Shown here piece by piece: positions 13,397 through 20,460 of a stretch of 20,558 bases of DNA. The position numbers and the translations under genes are program-made. The stretch is taken from NCBI GenBank assembly GCA_903920975.1, contig CAIXNZ010000051.1, positions 1-20,558 on the forward strand. Direction: 5' to 3'. Every line of letters begins with the position of its first letter. The first letter of the stretch is position 1. The notes below the pieces were generated by a model. It was not told where the DNA came from, ran no database searches, and saw only the letters and a program-made list of their open reading frames with translations. The stretch is from Candidatus Falkowiibacteriota bacterium (GTDB taxonomy: Bacteria > Patescibacteriota > Patescibacteriia > CAIXNZ01).

Positions 13397-14437
13397 CTAG
13401 TAAACCGCTATTGTGCTCAAAATGGCATCAATTTGATCTTGAGACATAAATGGATCTTGGCTATTATAAGCTGCAATCAATAAATCCATTCTATTATTAT
13501 ATTGTGTGTAATCTGATACCCCTGCACCGACGAAACAGCCCCCACTACCAGATTCTGTTGGCACAAATGTTGTGTAGCTCGATGCCTGATTTTTCACGAT
13601 GCTATAACTACAGTTAACTCCACCTAATATTTTATCAACTAACTCTTTAGCATATGTCTCGGCTGTTTTACCAGATGGTATCTTGTGTATTTCAATAGTT
13701 ACATCACCGTTTCCGATATTCAGGTCCTGTTCTCTCCCGATTTTTATGATGGAACCGTCGCTTGTAGTTTTTTCATTTACCTTTATATCAACTTTGCATG
13801 ATATAGACAGGGGAATTTTTCCACACGAAGGCGTCCAATAAAAAAACTTTAGACCAAGAGATGAACTATAGTTTGCAAGCTCTGGCGTTGTAATCAATGA
13901 TTTATCATTATTAATAGAAGATGCATTATTTTTTACAACTGTGGGATAAAAATCAGAGGCACTGCTGATTTGAGATCCAACATTATAATTTACAAAAAAT
14001 GCATCTGGTAAATCTTCAACTTTTTGCGTCCAAGTAGGGCCGTAAAGTTCTTGAGCTACAGCTGCGGTAGCTATCCATCTTAAAATCCCATGGGCGTCAA
14101 CTGCATATACCTTGGGATCAGTGGTAATTTTTACTAAATTAACTCCTGGTCTATAAGTAACATTTCCGCCGATTGGGATATTGGCTAGTTCACTATCAGA
14201 AATCGTCTTTACTGTTGAAAAATTGGCATACCACGATAAATAAGTATTTTGGTTGGGAAAAACATATCGTTTACTATCGGCGCCATAATAATATACTGCT
14301 GGGCCAGATGCTTTAATTAAATCGCCGTTGTTAAGGGTAGTAGCCGAGACATTTGGCGTAAAAGCCATCAAAACAACAGCGATGCAAATTGCCACACTCA
14401 TTATGGCGATAAAATAATGCTTTCTTTGATTGAGCAT
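13397..14437 (-). CDS. Secreted surface-type protein of unknown function
   Basis: The 346-residue protein has a clear signal peptide (MLNQRKHYFIAIMSVAICIA...), with likely cleavage after NVSA at residue 32. No transmembrane helix or LPXTG anchor follows. Residues 36-155 hold two related beta-rich units of about 50-60 residues: LIKASGPAVYYYGADSKRYV...YLSWYANF...ELANIPIGG, then LVKITTDPKVYAVDAHGILR...QELYGPTW...NYNVG. From memory this 'Tyr-Tyr-x-gly-x-asp-Lys-Arg-Tyr-x-Phe-Pro-Asn' domain is common in secreted proteins of Parcubacteria. The C-terminal part (about 190-346) is unique, with cysteines that could pair outside the cell. It stands alone with its own terminator. Its promoter has a nine-C tract in the spacer, suggesting on/off or graded switching. 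There is no Shine-Dalgarno. Confidence 0.85.
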   Translation of the reverse strand: MLNQRKHYFIAIMSVAICIAVVLMAFTPNVSATTLNNGDLIKASGPAVYYYGADSKRYVFPNQNTYLSWYANFSTVKTISDSELANIPIGGNVTYRPGVNLVKITTDPKVYAVDAHGILRWIATAAVAQELYGPTWTQKVEDLPDAFFVNYNVGSQISSASDFYPTVVKNNASSINNDKSLITTPELANYSSSLGLKFFYWTPSCGKIPLSISCKVDIKVNEKTTSDGSIIKIGREQDLNIGNGDVTIEIHKIPSGKTAETYAKELVDKILGGVNCSYSIVKNQASSYTTFVPTESGSGGCFVGAGVSDYTQYNNRMDLLIAAYNSQDPFMSQDQIDAILSTIAVY

Positions 14438-14466
14438 AATATTATTTATTATTAATAATTATTCTT

Positions 14467-14495
14467 ATTATAACATGGGGGGGGGTATTTTACAA
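14467..14495 (-). promoter_or_regulatory. Promoter with a C9 tract in its spacer (candidate phase-variable)
   Basis: On the minus strand TTGTAA (14490-14495) and TATAAT (14467-14472) are 17 bp apart, with TG one base before the -10. The spacer is AATA, nine C's (14477-14485 as G on plus) and ATGT. The tract therefore sets the -35/-10 distance. The start codon is 30 bases downstream at 14437. This is the arrangement of phase-variable promoters such as Neisseria porA or opc, where slippage in the tract changes expression. Confidence 0.65.
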
Positions 14496-14516
14496 TCTAA
14501 ATTCGGGGTTCAAAAC

Positions 14517-14545
14517 TTGACATAATTATTTTCTTTCGCTAAAAT
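14517..14545 (+). promoter_or_regulatory. Promoter of the S1 protein gene
   Basis: A perfect TTGACA (14517-14522) and TAAAAT (14540-14545) are separated by 17 bp. The start of transcription is near 14552, about 210 bases before the ATG at 14761. It is divergent from the secreted-protein promoter, with the two -35 boxes 21 bp apart. Confidence 0.85.
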
Positions 14546-14551
14546 CATAAT

Positions 14552-14760
14552 ACTTAGATAAATAACATTTAAATCTTAATTAACACCCTGCTACGCGGGG
14601 ACTTGCTAAAGTCATCTTAAACAAGACTTTACAGGTTAACCTTAAATAAATTTCTCCCGTTTAAGGAGAATTCTTTTATTTTAAGTAGAAAGCTTGAAAG
14701 TTAGAAAGTTATAAAGTCGACTTTAAACTTTATAAACTTTATAACTTTTCACTAAACATT
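14552..14760 (+). promoter_or_regulatory. Long structured leader of the S1 gene
   Basis: No ORF is seen in this 210-base leader. It can form hairpins AAAGTC/GACTTT around 14608-14630 and TTCTCC/GGAGAA around 14651-14670. Just before the start codon lies a long A/T-rich inverted repeat (AAAGTTATAAAGT with ACTTTATAACTTT, about 14705-14748). The last could hide or present the start codon, which has no Shine-Dalgarno. Ribosomal S1 is autoregulated through its leader in E. coli; a similar role here is inference. GAAAGTTAGAAAGTTATAAAG-like repeats also make part of this leader. Confidence 0.45.
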
Positions 14761-15996
14761 ATGTCAGACAAAGACACAAATAAATCAGATTTTGCCAAAT
14801 TAATTTCTGATTCACAATATTTTAAATTGCCCAAGGTTGGCGAGGTCATTAAGGGCAAAGTTATCAATGCATCCAAGAGCGAGGTGCGACTTGATATTGA
14901 AGGCGTTAAAACCGGCATTATTCGCGGCCGTGAACTTTATAATGAATCCGAGGAATACGGTCACTTAAAAGCCGACGATATTATTGAAGCTACTGTTATT
15001 GAATTGGAAAATGAAAATGGCGAGCTGGAACTTTCTTTCCGTTTTGCCGGCCAACAAAAGGCCTGGAATTATCTCAAAGAATTAATGACTAAGGGCGAAG
15101 TGCTGCAGATAAAAGCCAGTGATGCCAATAAGGGCGGCTTAATGGTTAAAATTGGCCATATCACGGGTTTTTTGCCTGTTTCTCAATTAGTACCTGAACA
15201 TTACCCGCGCGTTGAAGGCGGTGATAAAAATAAAATTCTGGATTTTTTGAAAAAATTTGTTGGCCAAGTTTTACAGGTTAAAGTTATTGATGTCAATGAG
15301 GCCGATGAAAAATTAATTGTTTCAGAAAAAGCAGCCTGGGCAGAAGCGCAGGAAAAAGCTGTTTCTAAATTTAAAGTCGGCGACAAAGTTAAGGGCAGAA
15401 TAACGGCTGTAACTGATTTTGGCGCTTTTGTGGAATTTGATAATAAGATGGAGGGCTTGGTGCATATTTCTGAAATTGCCTGGCAAAGAATTGACGATCC
15501 GCGCGAATTTGTTAAAGTCGGCGATATGGTTGATGCTGAAATCATTAAAATTGAAGGCACTAAAATATTTTTGTCTATAAAAAAACTCAAAGACGATCCT
15601 TGGAAAGATATTGCCAAAAAATATAAAATTGGTGAAATGGTCAGCGGCAAGGTATTGAAAGTTAACCCTTTTGGTCTCTTTGTGGAATTAGATGCTGATA
15701 TTCATGGCTTAGCCCATATTTCAGAACTTTCTGATAAGCCGGTAAATGATATTTCAGAAATTGCCAAACCCGGCGATACTATCAAATTCAGAGTGCTCTC
15801 AGTTGAACCGGAAAATCATCGCTTGGGCTTAAGCTTAAAGACTCCTAAGGCTAAGGAGGAAAAAACGGAGAAAGAACCTAAAGCAGAAAAGACAACCAAG
15901 GAAGAAAAAGCTGAAAAAGCTGAGGGTAAAGAAAAGAAAGAAAAAGTAGCCAAGCCAAAAGCTAAAGAAACGAAAAAAGCCAAGGCAAAAAAATAA
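14761..15996 (+). CDS. rpsA: S1 RNA-binding domain protein (ribosomal protein bS1-like)
   Basis: This 411-residue protein has four S1 (OB-fold) repeats at about 26-96, 111-190, 206-275 and 290-361. Repeats 3 and 4 are canonical (VGDKVKGRITAVTDFGAFVE...GLVHISEI and IGEMVSGKVLKVNPFGLFVE...GLAHISEL); repeats 1 and 2 are more diverged, the pattern of bS1 N-terminal domains that dock on the ribosome. The C-terminus (about 365-411) is a Lys/Glu/Ala tail. Four repeats is the short form of bS1, as in many Gram-positive bacteria and CPR. It would bind mRNA upstream of the start codon and help initiation, which suits a genome where most genes lack a Shine-Dalgarno. It is a single-gene unit with its own promoter, leader and terminator. 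Confidence 0.88.
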   Translation: MSDKDTNKSDFAKLISDSQYFKLPKVGEVIKGKVINASKSEVRLDIEGVKTGIIRGRELYNESEEYGHLKADDIIEATVIELENENGELELSFRFAGQQKAWNYLKELMTKGEVLQIKASDANKGGLMVKIGHITGFLPVSQLVPEHYPRVEGGDKNKILDFLKKFVGQVLQVKVIDVNEADEKLIVSEKAAWAEAQEKAVSKFKVGDKVKGRITAVTDFGAFVEFDNKMEGLVHISEIAWQRIDDPREFVKVGDMVDAEIIKIEGTKIFLSIKKLKDDPWKDIAKKYKIGEMVSGKVLKVNPFGLFVELDADIHGLAHISELSDKPVNDISEIAKPGDTIKFRVLSVEPENHRLGLSLKTPKAKEEKTEKEPKAEKTTKEEKAEKAEGKEKKEKVAKPKAKETKKAKAKK

Positions 15997-16012
15997 TCTA
16001 AGTATAAATAGT

Positions 16013-16045
16013 AAAAACCTCTCCGCGACGCGGAGGGGTTTTTGT
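16013..16045 (+). terminator. Terminator of the S1 gene
   Basis: AAAAACCTCTCCGCG pairs with CGCGGAGGGGTTTTT (one T-G wobble) around a very tight turn, followed by G and T's. The apex CCGCGACGCG is identical to that of the terminator at 109-141. Confidence 0.88.
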
Positions 16046-16083
16046 TTTTTTGACCCCTGTTTAAAATTTTGTTATAAAAAGTC

Positions 16084-16113
16084 TTGACGGCCTCTTTGGC
16101 TACCTGCTAAGAT
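16084..16113 (+). promoter_or_regulatory. Promoter of the unidentified RNA unit
   Basis: TTGACG (16084-16089) and TAAGAT (16108-16113) are 18 bp apart, with TGC directly before the -10. Expected start is near 16120. Confidence 0.75.
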
Positions 16114-16119
16114 TAAAAT

Positions 16120-16635
16120 AGTCTTGCCTGTACCCAAATCGGTCTGGGCACAGAGCTTTTACTCAAACCCGATAAAGGAGGAAGTGATGAGGATAAGGGG
16201 AGATCCGACGGATATCTGACCCAAGAGAAATCGCGTCAATTAACCTGGCCAGAAAAAACGAGGAAACATGATGAACGACCATTCAAAACTCGGCGCCTTT
16301 CGATGGGACTCTGGACTGGTGGCAATGTCACCGCAGAGCGAAGGGCCCAAATCAAGGAAGGTGAAGATGAAAAAACTGGTCTGTACAGGCTCAAATGAGG
16401 CGGCATACTCACGGCAAGGTTTCTTTCGCCTGAGCGTAGATAGCAATATGGCGAAAGGAAAAGTATAATCGCTTAACTGCGCAAAAGCGCAAAAAAATTC
16501 AGCAGTGCGGTCCATGGACATAATCCCCTGGGAAATGGCGTGGCCGAGGCCATGTTCTTGGGGAAAAACCAGAACGCAAACGCGAAACGATTGATAACTC
16601 GGGGGCTTACACGGCCAGTAAGCCCCTTTTTATTT
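16120..16635 (+). ncRNA. Unidentified structured transcript of about 515 nt
   Basis: The stretch is bounded by a strong promoter and a strong terminator, is richer in GC than its surroundings, and has no ORF of recognisable type. It contains many local pairings: CCCA/TGGG near 16133-16149; AGATCCG/CGGAT around 16201-16215; GCGC-AAAA-GCGC near 16480-16491; the palindrome GTCCATGGAC (16510-16519); and a compound hairpin CCCC...ATGGC...GCCAT...GGGG at about 16525-16563. A perfect Shine-Dalgarno AAAGGAGG precedes a ten-codon frame MRIRGDPTDI (16187-16219). A second frame of 65-66 codons (16268-16468) follows GAGG but has no recognisable protein pattern. A leader peptide with a structured RNA, a structured RNA alone, or a decayed gene are all possible. 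RNase P, tmRNA, 6S and SRP cores were not found. Confidence 0.5.
16602..16635 (+). terminator. Strong intrinsic terminator
   Basis: GGGGCTTAC (16602-16610) and GTAAGCCCC (16618-16626) form a perfect 9-bp stem with loop ACGGCCA, followed by TTTTTATTT. It ends the RNA unit 45 bp before the next gene. Confidence 0.92.
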
Positions 16636-16644
16636 CCCCAAAAA

Positions 16645-16653
16645 TGCTATAAT
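16645..16653 (+). promoter_or_regulatory. Extended -10 promoter of the beta-CASP gene
   Basis: TGC directly precedes TATAAT (16648-16653). No -35 is seen, since the preceding bases belong to the terminator. It gives a short leader of about 20 bases to ATG 16680. Confidence 0.65.
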
Positions 16654-16679
16654 TAAACTACTAAATATAAATCTAAACT

Positions 16680-18041
16680 ATGCAACTTATATTCTATGGC
16701 GGCGCCAGAGCCGTAACAGGCTCAAATTATTTAATTAAAGTGGGTAAAAGCCAAATCTTAATTGATTGCGGGCTTTTTCAGGGGCCGCCTGAATTAGTAG
16801 AACTTAATGCACTACCTTTTCCTTATGACCCAAAATCAATTGATTATATTTTTGTCACTCATTCGCACCTAGACCACTGCGGACGATTGGCAAAATTAGT
16901 CAAAGATGGCTTTAAAGGCCAGATTTTTTGTACACCGCCAACTCGTGATTTAATGGAAGTTGCCTTGCAAGACGCCATTCATCTAATGGAAGAGGAATAC
17001 CAAGATAGAGGCATTATTCCTTTGTATGGCGAGGAACATTTGAAAGAGATGCTTAATTTAGTCCAGACATTTCCTTATGAGAACAAAACGAAATTAAATG
17101 CCAATATTGAATTTAATCTCAGGGATGCCGGCCACATTCTAGGCTCCAGCATGGTTGAATTATTTTTAAGCGAAGGCAAAAAGAAAATTAAAATAGTTTT
17201 TACCGGTGATTTAGGTAATCCCCCGACACCGCTTCTAAATCCTCCTGCTAAAATAGAATCCGCTGATTATCTTGTCATTGATTCAGCTTATGGCGACAGA
17301 ATCCATGAAGACAGGAGCCAAAGAAAAGAACTGCTGAAGCAAGCCATAACAGATATCATAAAAAGAAAAGGCGTCATGCTTATCCCTTCCTTTGCCATAG
17401 AGCGTACTCAAGAATTATTATATGAATTAAACGATTTGGCAGAAAATAAGAAAATTTCCCCAGTCCCAATATATATTGATAGTCCCCTAGCCATTAAAAT
17501 AACCGAAGTCTATAAAAAACATGAAGATTATTTTAATAAAACAGCTCGCTACATAATAAATTCAGGTGATGATATTTTTTCTTTCAAAGGATTGGAGTTT
17601 ACTCCCAGCAAAGAGGAATCAAAAGCCATTAACAGGGTGGCACCACCAAAAATAATTCTGGCTGGCGCTGGCATGTCCACAGGCGGCAGGATTTTGTATC
17701 ATGAAAAATTATATTTAAATAACCCCAATAACATGTTTTTGATAATCGGTTTTCAGGTTGAGGGCACATTGGGCAGAAAAATTTTTGAAGGCCTGCCTTT
17801 AGTCAGAATTATGGGTGATGAGATTAAAAATAAAATTGAAACGCGTTCTATCGGAGGTTATTCTGCTCATGCTGACCAAAGACAGATTCTGAATTTTATC
17901 AAACAAATAAAAATTCGTCCTAAAATTGTTTTTCCTGCTCAATCAGAGAAAATACCAGCTGAAGTGTTAAAAAAATTAATCATCAGCGAACTGGGCGTTA
18001 ATGCCGAAGTACCCAAATATGAACAGGTTGTAGAATTATAA
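16680..18041 (+). CDS. MBL/beta-CASP family ribonuclease-like protein
   Basis: The 453-residue protein matches the CPSF73/YtkL-independent group of RNA-cleaving metallo-beta-lactamases. HSHLDH (His61, His63, Asp65, His66), His152 in DAGHILGSS and Asp177 in FTGDLG build the two-zinc site. The beta-CASP cap (about 205-385) holds DSAYGDR, PSFAIERTQELLYEL, YIDSPLA and AGAGMSTGGRILYH. The next His ligand, His397, is present in GGYSAHADQ. The last one, normally in VHGE near the C-terminus, is Gln421 (codon CAA at 17940-17942) in VFPAQSE. Members act as endo- or 5'-exonucleases on RNA. The missing ligand may weaken one zinc site or mark a variant subfamily, so activity is not certain. It is a single-gene unit with an extended -10 promoter and terminator. 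Confidence 0.88.
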   Translation: MQLIFYGGARAVTGSNYLIKVGKSQILIDCGLFQGPPELVELNALPFPYDPKSIDYIFVTHSHLDHCGRLAKLVKDGFKGQIFCTPPTRDLMEVALQDAIHLMEEEYQDRGIIPLYGEEHLKEMLNLVQTFPYENKTKLNANIEFNLRDAGHILGSSMVELFLSEGKKKIKIVFTGDLGNPPTPLLNPPAKIESADYLVIDSAYGDRIHEDRSQRKELLKQAITDIIKRKGVMLIPSFAIERTQELLYELNDLAENKKISPVPIYIDSPLAIKITEVYKKHEDYFNKTARYIINSGDDIFSFKGLEFTPSKEESKAINRVAPPKIILAGAGMSTGGRILYHEKLYLNNPNNMFLIIGFQVEGTLGRKIFEGLPLVRIMGDEIKNKIETRSIGGYSAHADQRQILNFIKQIKIRPKIVFPAQSEKIPAEVLKKLIISELGVNAEVPKYEQVVEL

Positions 18042-18057
18042 TTTTTTTCAAATAAAA

Positions 18058-18084
18058 AAATCCTTCCATGTCACGGGAGGATTT
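18058..18084. terminator. Bidirectional terminator between convergent genes
   Basis: AAATCCTTCC (18058-18067) pairs with GGGAGGATTT (18075-18084) with one wobble around ATGTCAC. A- and T-runs on both sides serve the beta-CASP gene and the methyltransferase gene. Confidence 0.85.
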
Positions 18085-18094
18085 TTCTTTTATA

Positions 18095-19051
18095 TTAAAA
18101 ACCGCCTTTATATAATTTTACTAATTCCCTATCAGCTAATATCTGATTGCTCTTTCTGCCGATAAAGTAAAACCCAGAAGCCGCATCATAACTGCGATCA
18201 TGCTTTCTCAAAAAGAAATCAAAATATTTCCAGAAAAAAGAAGTGAAGTGCGCAAAAATAGTTACCAAGTGCGCGCCTAATTTTGATTTAACAAAACTTA
18301 AAAGAAAATATTTATAAGCCCATGATAAGGACATGCCAGGACCGCCGGAAATGCCAGCGTCAATTTGTTCAAACTTTCTAAATAAACGGCGATGTCCCAA
18401 ATAAGTAAAGCGGGTAAAATCATAAGGACCGCCATGAACCTGCTGCATAAACGGCGTACTCGCATACACCACGCCATTATTTTTTAACACGCGATAAATT
18501 TCTTCCACGCATTGACTAGGGTCAGCCACATGTTCTAAAACCGCCTGAATAATAACGCCGTCAAAAGAAGCATTGGCAAAAGGTATGTTGTGGGCGTCAA
18601 AAATTAATTGCACTCTTTCGCCAAAAGAAACATCGCCTTCAGCTAATTTAACTTTTTTATTTTGTAAAATAATATCCAAGCCAAGACCTTTGTGACTGCC
18701 GCCAACTACCAAAACCTTTGGCGCCTCTGATATTTTTGAAATTTCCTGCAAAAAATCTTCATGATTTTTTTCCACCGCATAATTTACGCTTATATCAGGC
18801 ATTAGCTTTTTTAAAGAGGCAAAAAGAGTTTTTTCTTGGGAAAGTTTATAAAAAGTTTCTTTTTGTTTTAAAAAATCTTCAATAGCAAAAATACTATTTT
18901 TTTCATTAATTAGAATGGGAATGCCTGAGGTCACTGGAAATTCATGATTATTTTGGCATTTATAAATATTATTGGAAAATTGCAAGGCGGCCTGGCAAAC
19001 CGGGCAGCACAACAAGGCCTCCAACTCTTTTGATATTTTAGTGTTATCCAT
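18095..19051 (-). CDS. SAM-dependent methyltransferase with N-terminal Trm112-like zinc domain
   Basis: The 318-residue protein starts with a Trm112-like module (about 10-50): LEALLCCPVCQAALQF, then YKCQNNHEFPVTSGIPILI, with Cys16, Cys19, Cys32 and His36 or Cys15 able to bind zinc. The methyltransferase domain (about 110-230) has a motif I-like VLVVGGSHKGLG (113-124), AEGDVS (acidic end of the next strand), IPFANASFDGVIIQAVLEHV and EIYRVLKNNGVVYASTPF, typical of Methyltransf_11. The C-terminal part (about 245-280) is hydrophobic and aromatic-rich, perhaps touching the membrane. In eukaryotes and archaea Trm112 is a separate activator of methyltransferases; here it is fused. The substrate (tRNA, protein or lipid/sugar) cannot be told. 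It follows the KH gene by 48 bp on the same strand. Confidence 0.85.
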   Translation of the reverse strand: MDNTKISKELEALLCCPVCQAALQFSNNIYKCQNNHEFPVTSGIPILINEKNSIFAIEDFLKQKETFYKLSQEKTLFASLKKLMPDISVNYAVEKNHEDFLQEISKISEAPKVLVVGGSHKGLGLDIILQNKKVKLAEGDVSFGERVQLIFDAHNIPFANASFDGVIIQAVLEHVADPSQCVEEIYRVLKNNGVVYASTPFMQQVHGGPYDFTRFTYLGHRRLFRKFEQIDAGISGGPGMSLSWAYKYFLLSFVKSKLGAHLVTIFAHFTSFFWKYFDFFLRKHDRSYDAASGFYFIGRKSNQILADRELVKLYKGGF

Positions 19052-19099
19052 AATTTAAATAAAAAAATCTTAGACAAAATTGCTTGCCTAGATTCACGG

Positions 19100-19357
19100 C
19101 TATTTTGCGGGTCTATCCGGCTGATTCAACTTCAAGTTGACAAAAGATTTGTTCTGAAAGCCGACCATTTTAATCAGGTGGCGTAAAGCCGAAATGTTCC
19201 TGCCTTCCTTGCCGATGATCATTCCTAGGTCTTCTTGATTAACATCCATGGTCAATAAAACGCCTCGATCATCAACAGTCCTCTCAATCTTCACATCCTT
19301 GGGGTTACCGACCAACATAGAAACAACTTCTTTGAGGAATTTCTGGTCTTTTTCCAT
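19100..19357 (-). CDS. khpA: KH domain RNA-binding protein (KhpA/YlqC-like)
   Basis: The 85-residue protein is a single KH domain of the UPF0109/KhpA family. It starts EKDQKFLKEVVSMLVGNPKD and has the strand VLLTMDVNQEDLGMIIGKEG with GxxG loop Gly49-Lys-Glu-Gly52, then RNISALRHLIKMVG. KhpA pairs with KhpB (Jag) in Gram-positive bacteria and affects cell division and RNA binding; the partner is not in this window. It is the first gene of a likely two-gene unit with the Trm112/methyltransferase gene. The ATG lacks a clear Shine-Dalgarno. Confidence 0.9.
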   Translation of the reverse strand: MEKDQKFLKEVVSMLVGNPKDVKIERTVDDRGVLLTMDVNQEDLGMIIGKEGRNISALRHLIKMVGFQNKSFVNLKLNQPDRPAK

Positions 19358-19418
19358 AGTGACTTTTAGTTAATAATTAGCCAAAAAATATCTAAAATTA
19401 ATACCTCCCCATATAATC

Positions 19419-19447
19419 AATTTATAGAAATATTAAAGTTTTGTCAA
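19419..19447 (-). promoter_or_regulatory. Probable promoter of the khpA unit
   Basis: On the minus strand TTGACA (19442-19447) is followed at 17 bp by TAAATT (19419-19424). TATAAA two bases upstream is an alternative -10. The leader to ATG 19357 is about 55 bases. Confidence 0.6.
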
Positions 19448-19502
19448 ATAAAATTTTTAAGTAAAAAACTTGCTAAGAAAAATCACTTTTCCCCTTAAAT
19501 CT

Positions 19503-19530
19503 TTGGAAAATTTGCACTTTCTGCTATAAT
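19503..19530 (+). promoter_or_regulatory. Promoter of the HU gene
   Basis: TTGGAA (19503-19508) and TATAAT (19525-19530) are 16 bp apart, with TGC directly before the -10 (extended -10). The leader to the ATG is about 33 bases. Confidence 0.75.
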
Positions 19531-19569
19531 AGATGTAGACAAAAATTATTAACTAACTTTTATAAAAGT

Positions 19570-19851
19570 ATGGCAAAAATGAGCAAGTCAGCAATGCTAG
19601 CAGCTTTAGCTGAAAGCACCGGCCTAAAGAAAAAAGACGTGGGCAATCTTGTTACTGCTATCGTTGAATTGTCCTACAAGGAAGTTAAGAAAAACGGCGT
19701 GTTTTTCATCCCAGGCCTTGGAAAATTTGTTAAAGTAAACAGAAAAGAAAGAATGGGCAGAAACCCAGCTACTGGCGCATCAATCAAGATTCCAGCCAAA
19801 ACAGTGGTTAAATTTCGCATTGCCAAAGCAGCCAAAGAAGCTGTATTGTAA
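19570..19851 (+). CDS. HU-family DNA-binding protein
   Basis: The 93-residue protein covers the whole HU/IHF fold: helical dimerisation part MLAALAESTGLKKKDVGNLV...ELSYKEVKKNG, then the beta-saddle FFIPGLGKFVKVNRKERMGR. The arm tip carries the DNA-intercalating NPATG (GRNPATGASIKIPA), and FRIAKAAKEAVL closes it. HU dimers bend and compact DNA and help gyrase-dependent supercoiling. The ATG at 19570 is taken as start; ATG 19579 (MSKSAM) is also possible. It has its own strong promoter and terminator, as expected for an abundant protein. HU and IHF subunits cannot be separated with certainty from sequence. Confidence 0.95.
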   Translation: MAKMSKSAMLAALAESTGLKKKDVGNLVTAIVELSYKEVKKNGVFFIPGLGKFVKVNRKERMGRNPATGASIKIPAKTVVKFRIAKAAKEAVL

Positions 19852-19866
19852 AAACTAGTCAAAATA

Positions 19867-19895
19867 AAAACCCCTCCGCGTTGCAGAGGGGTTTT
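19867..19895. terminator. Shared terminator of HU and the convergent hypothetical gene
   Basis: AAAACCCCTC (19867-19876) pairs with GAGGGGTTTT (19886-19895) around CGCGTTGCA. A T-run follows on plus, and the A-run gives T's on minus. Its apex CCGCG resembles the terminators at 109 and 16013. Confidence 0.88.
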
Positions 19896-19899
19896 GTTT

Positions 19900-20460
19900 T
19901 TACATTTTTTTTAAATGCCTTGGCACGACATTCATTTTGCGCAGTTGTTCTGCGGCAAATTGATTCTCTGTTTCTTCCCAAAACTCCCAGAGCTCCATAA
20001 TATCAATGTCAGTAATGTTTTGGAGCCTAAGCTCGGAAATTAAATTGGCAAAAAGCAAAAAGTTTTTGCCCAGTGAGAGAAAAATCAAGGCAGGATGTGA
20101 GATATCGCTTAATCGCAGATAGGCTGATTTTCCGACCACAACAAAATTTTTTCTTGGGGGCGTGTGTCTTTGATTAAAACCAAAAGGAAAAAAACCAACG
20201 CGCCAAAGACAAAAATCTGCCAAACCCTGCAATTCAGCTTTGCTGACACTTCTTTGTTTCAAAGCCAGTTCAAATAATGGCGTACTGGTAAAATTAGCTT
20301 TGAATTGAGCAGTATCAACAAAACGCAAAAGTACGCCAGTCAAATAATCAATATCCTGTGTGACAATGTCCGTTTCTACATTTAAGTAATCCTTTCTTTT
20401 TTGGATTATTTGGTAAAGTTCTTGCCTGAAAAAACTCTCTAATCTTTCCGGATTTATCAT
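19900..20460 (-). CDS. Hypothetical protein
   Basis: The 186-residue soluble protein begins MINPERLESFFRQELYQIIQ and has a helical first half with aromatic-rich LADFCLWRVGFFPFGFNQRH. Its centre reads KNFVVVGKSAYLRLSDISHP, followed by helices (FLLFANLISELRLQNITDID) and a basic end RHLKKM. There is no signal peptide or clear transmembrane helix. I do not recognise a family. It has a strong Shine-Dalgarno (AAGGAGG, five bases before ATG 20460), unusual in this window, and a promoter at 20502-20530. It is a single-gene unit, as its stop lies inside the terminator T-run shared with HU. Confidence 0.8.
   Translation of the reverse strand: MINPERLESFFRQELYQIIQKRKDYLNVETDIVTQDIDYLTGVLLRFVDTAQFKANFTSTPLFELALKQRSVSKAELQGLADFCLWRVGFFPFGFNQRHTPPRKNFVVVGKSAYLRLSDISHPALIFLSLGKNFLLFANLISELRLQNITDIDIMELWEFWEETENQFAAEQLRKMNVVPRHLKKM

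Noticed and set aside
15201..15650. 149-residue minus frame inside the S1 gene
   Set aside because: It is antisense to three S1 repeats and has the low-complexity Ser/Thr/Leu-rich look of a shadow frame.
16268..16468. 66-residue plus-strand frame (and the 93-residue minus frame 16240-16521) in the GC-richer RNA unit
   Set aside because: Neither has a recognisable domain or a protein-like pattern, and both overlap dense hairpins. They are treated as chance frames within a structured transcript, although the plus frame follows a weak GAGG.
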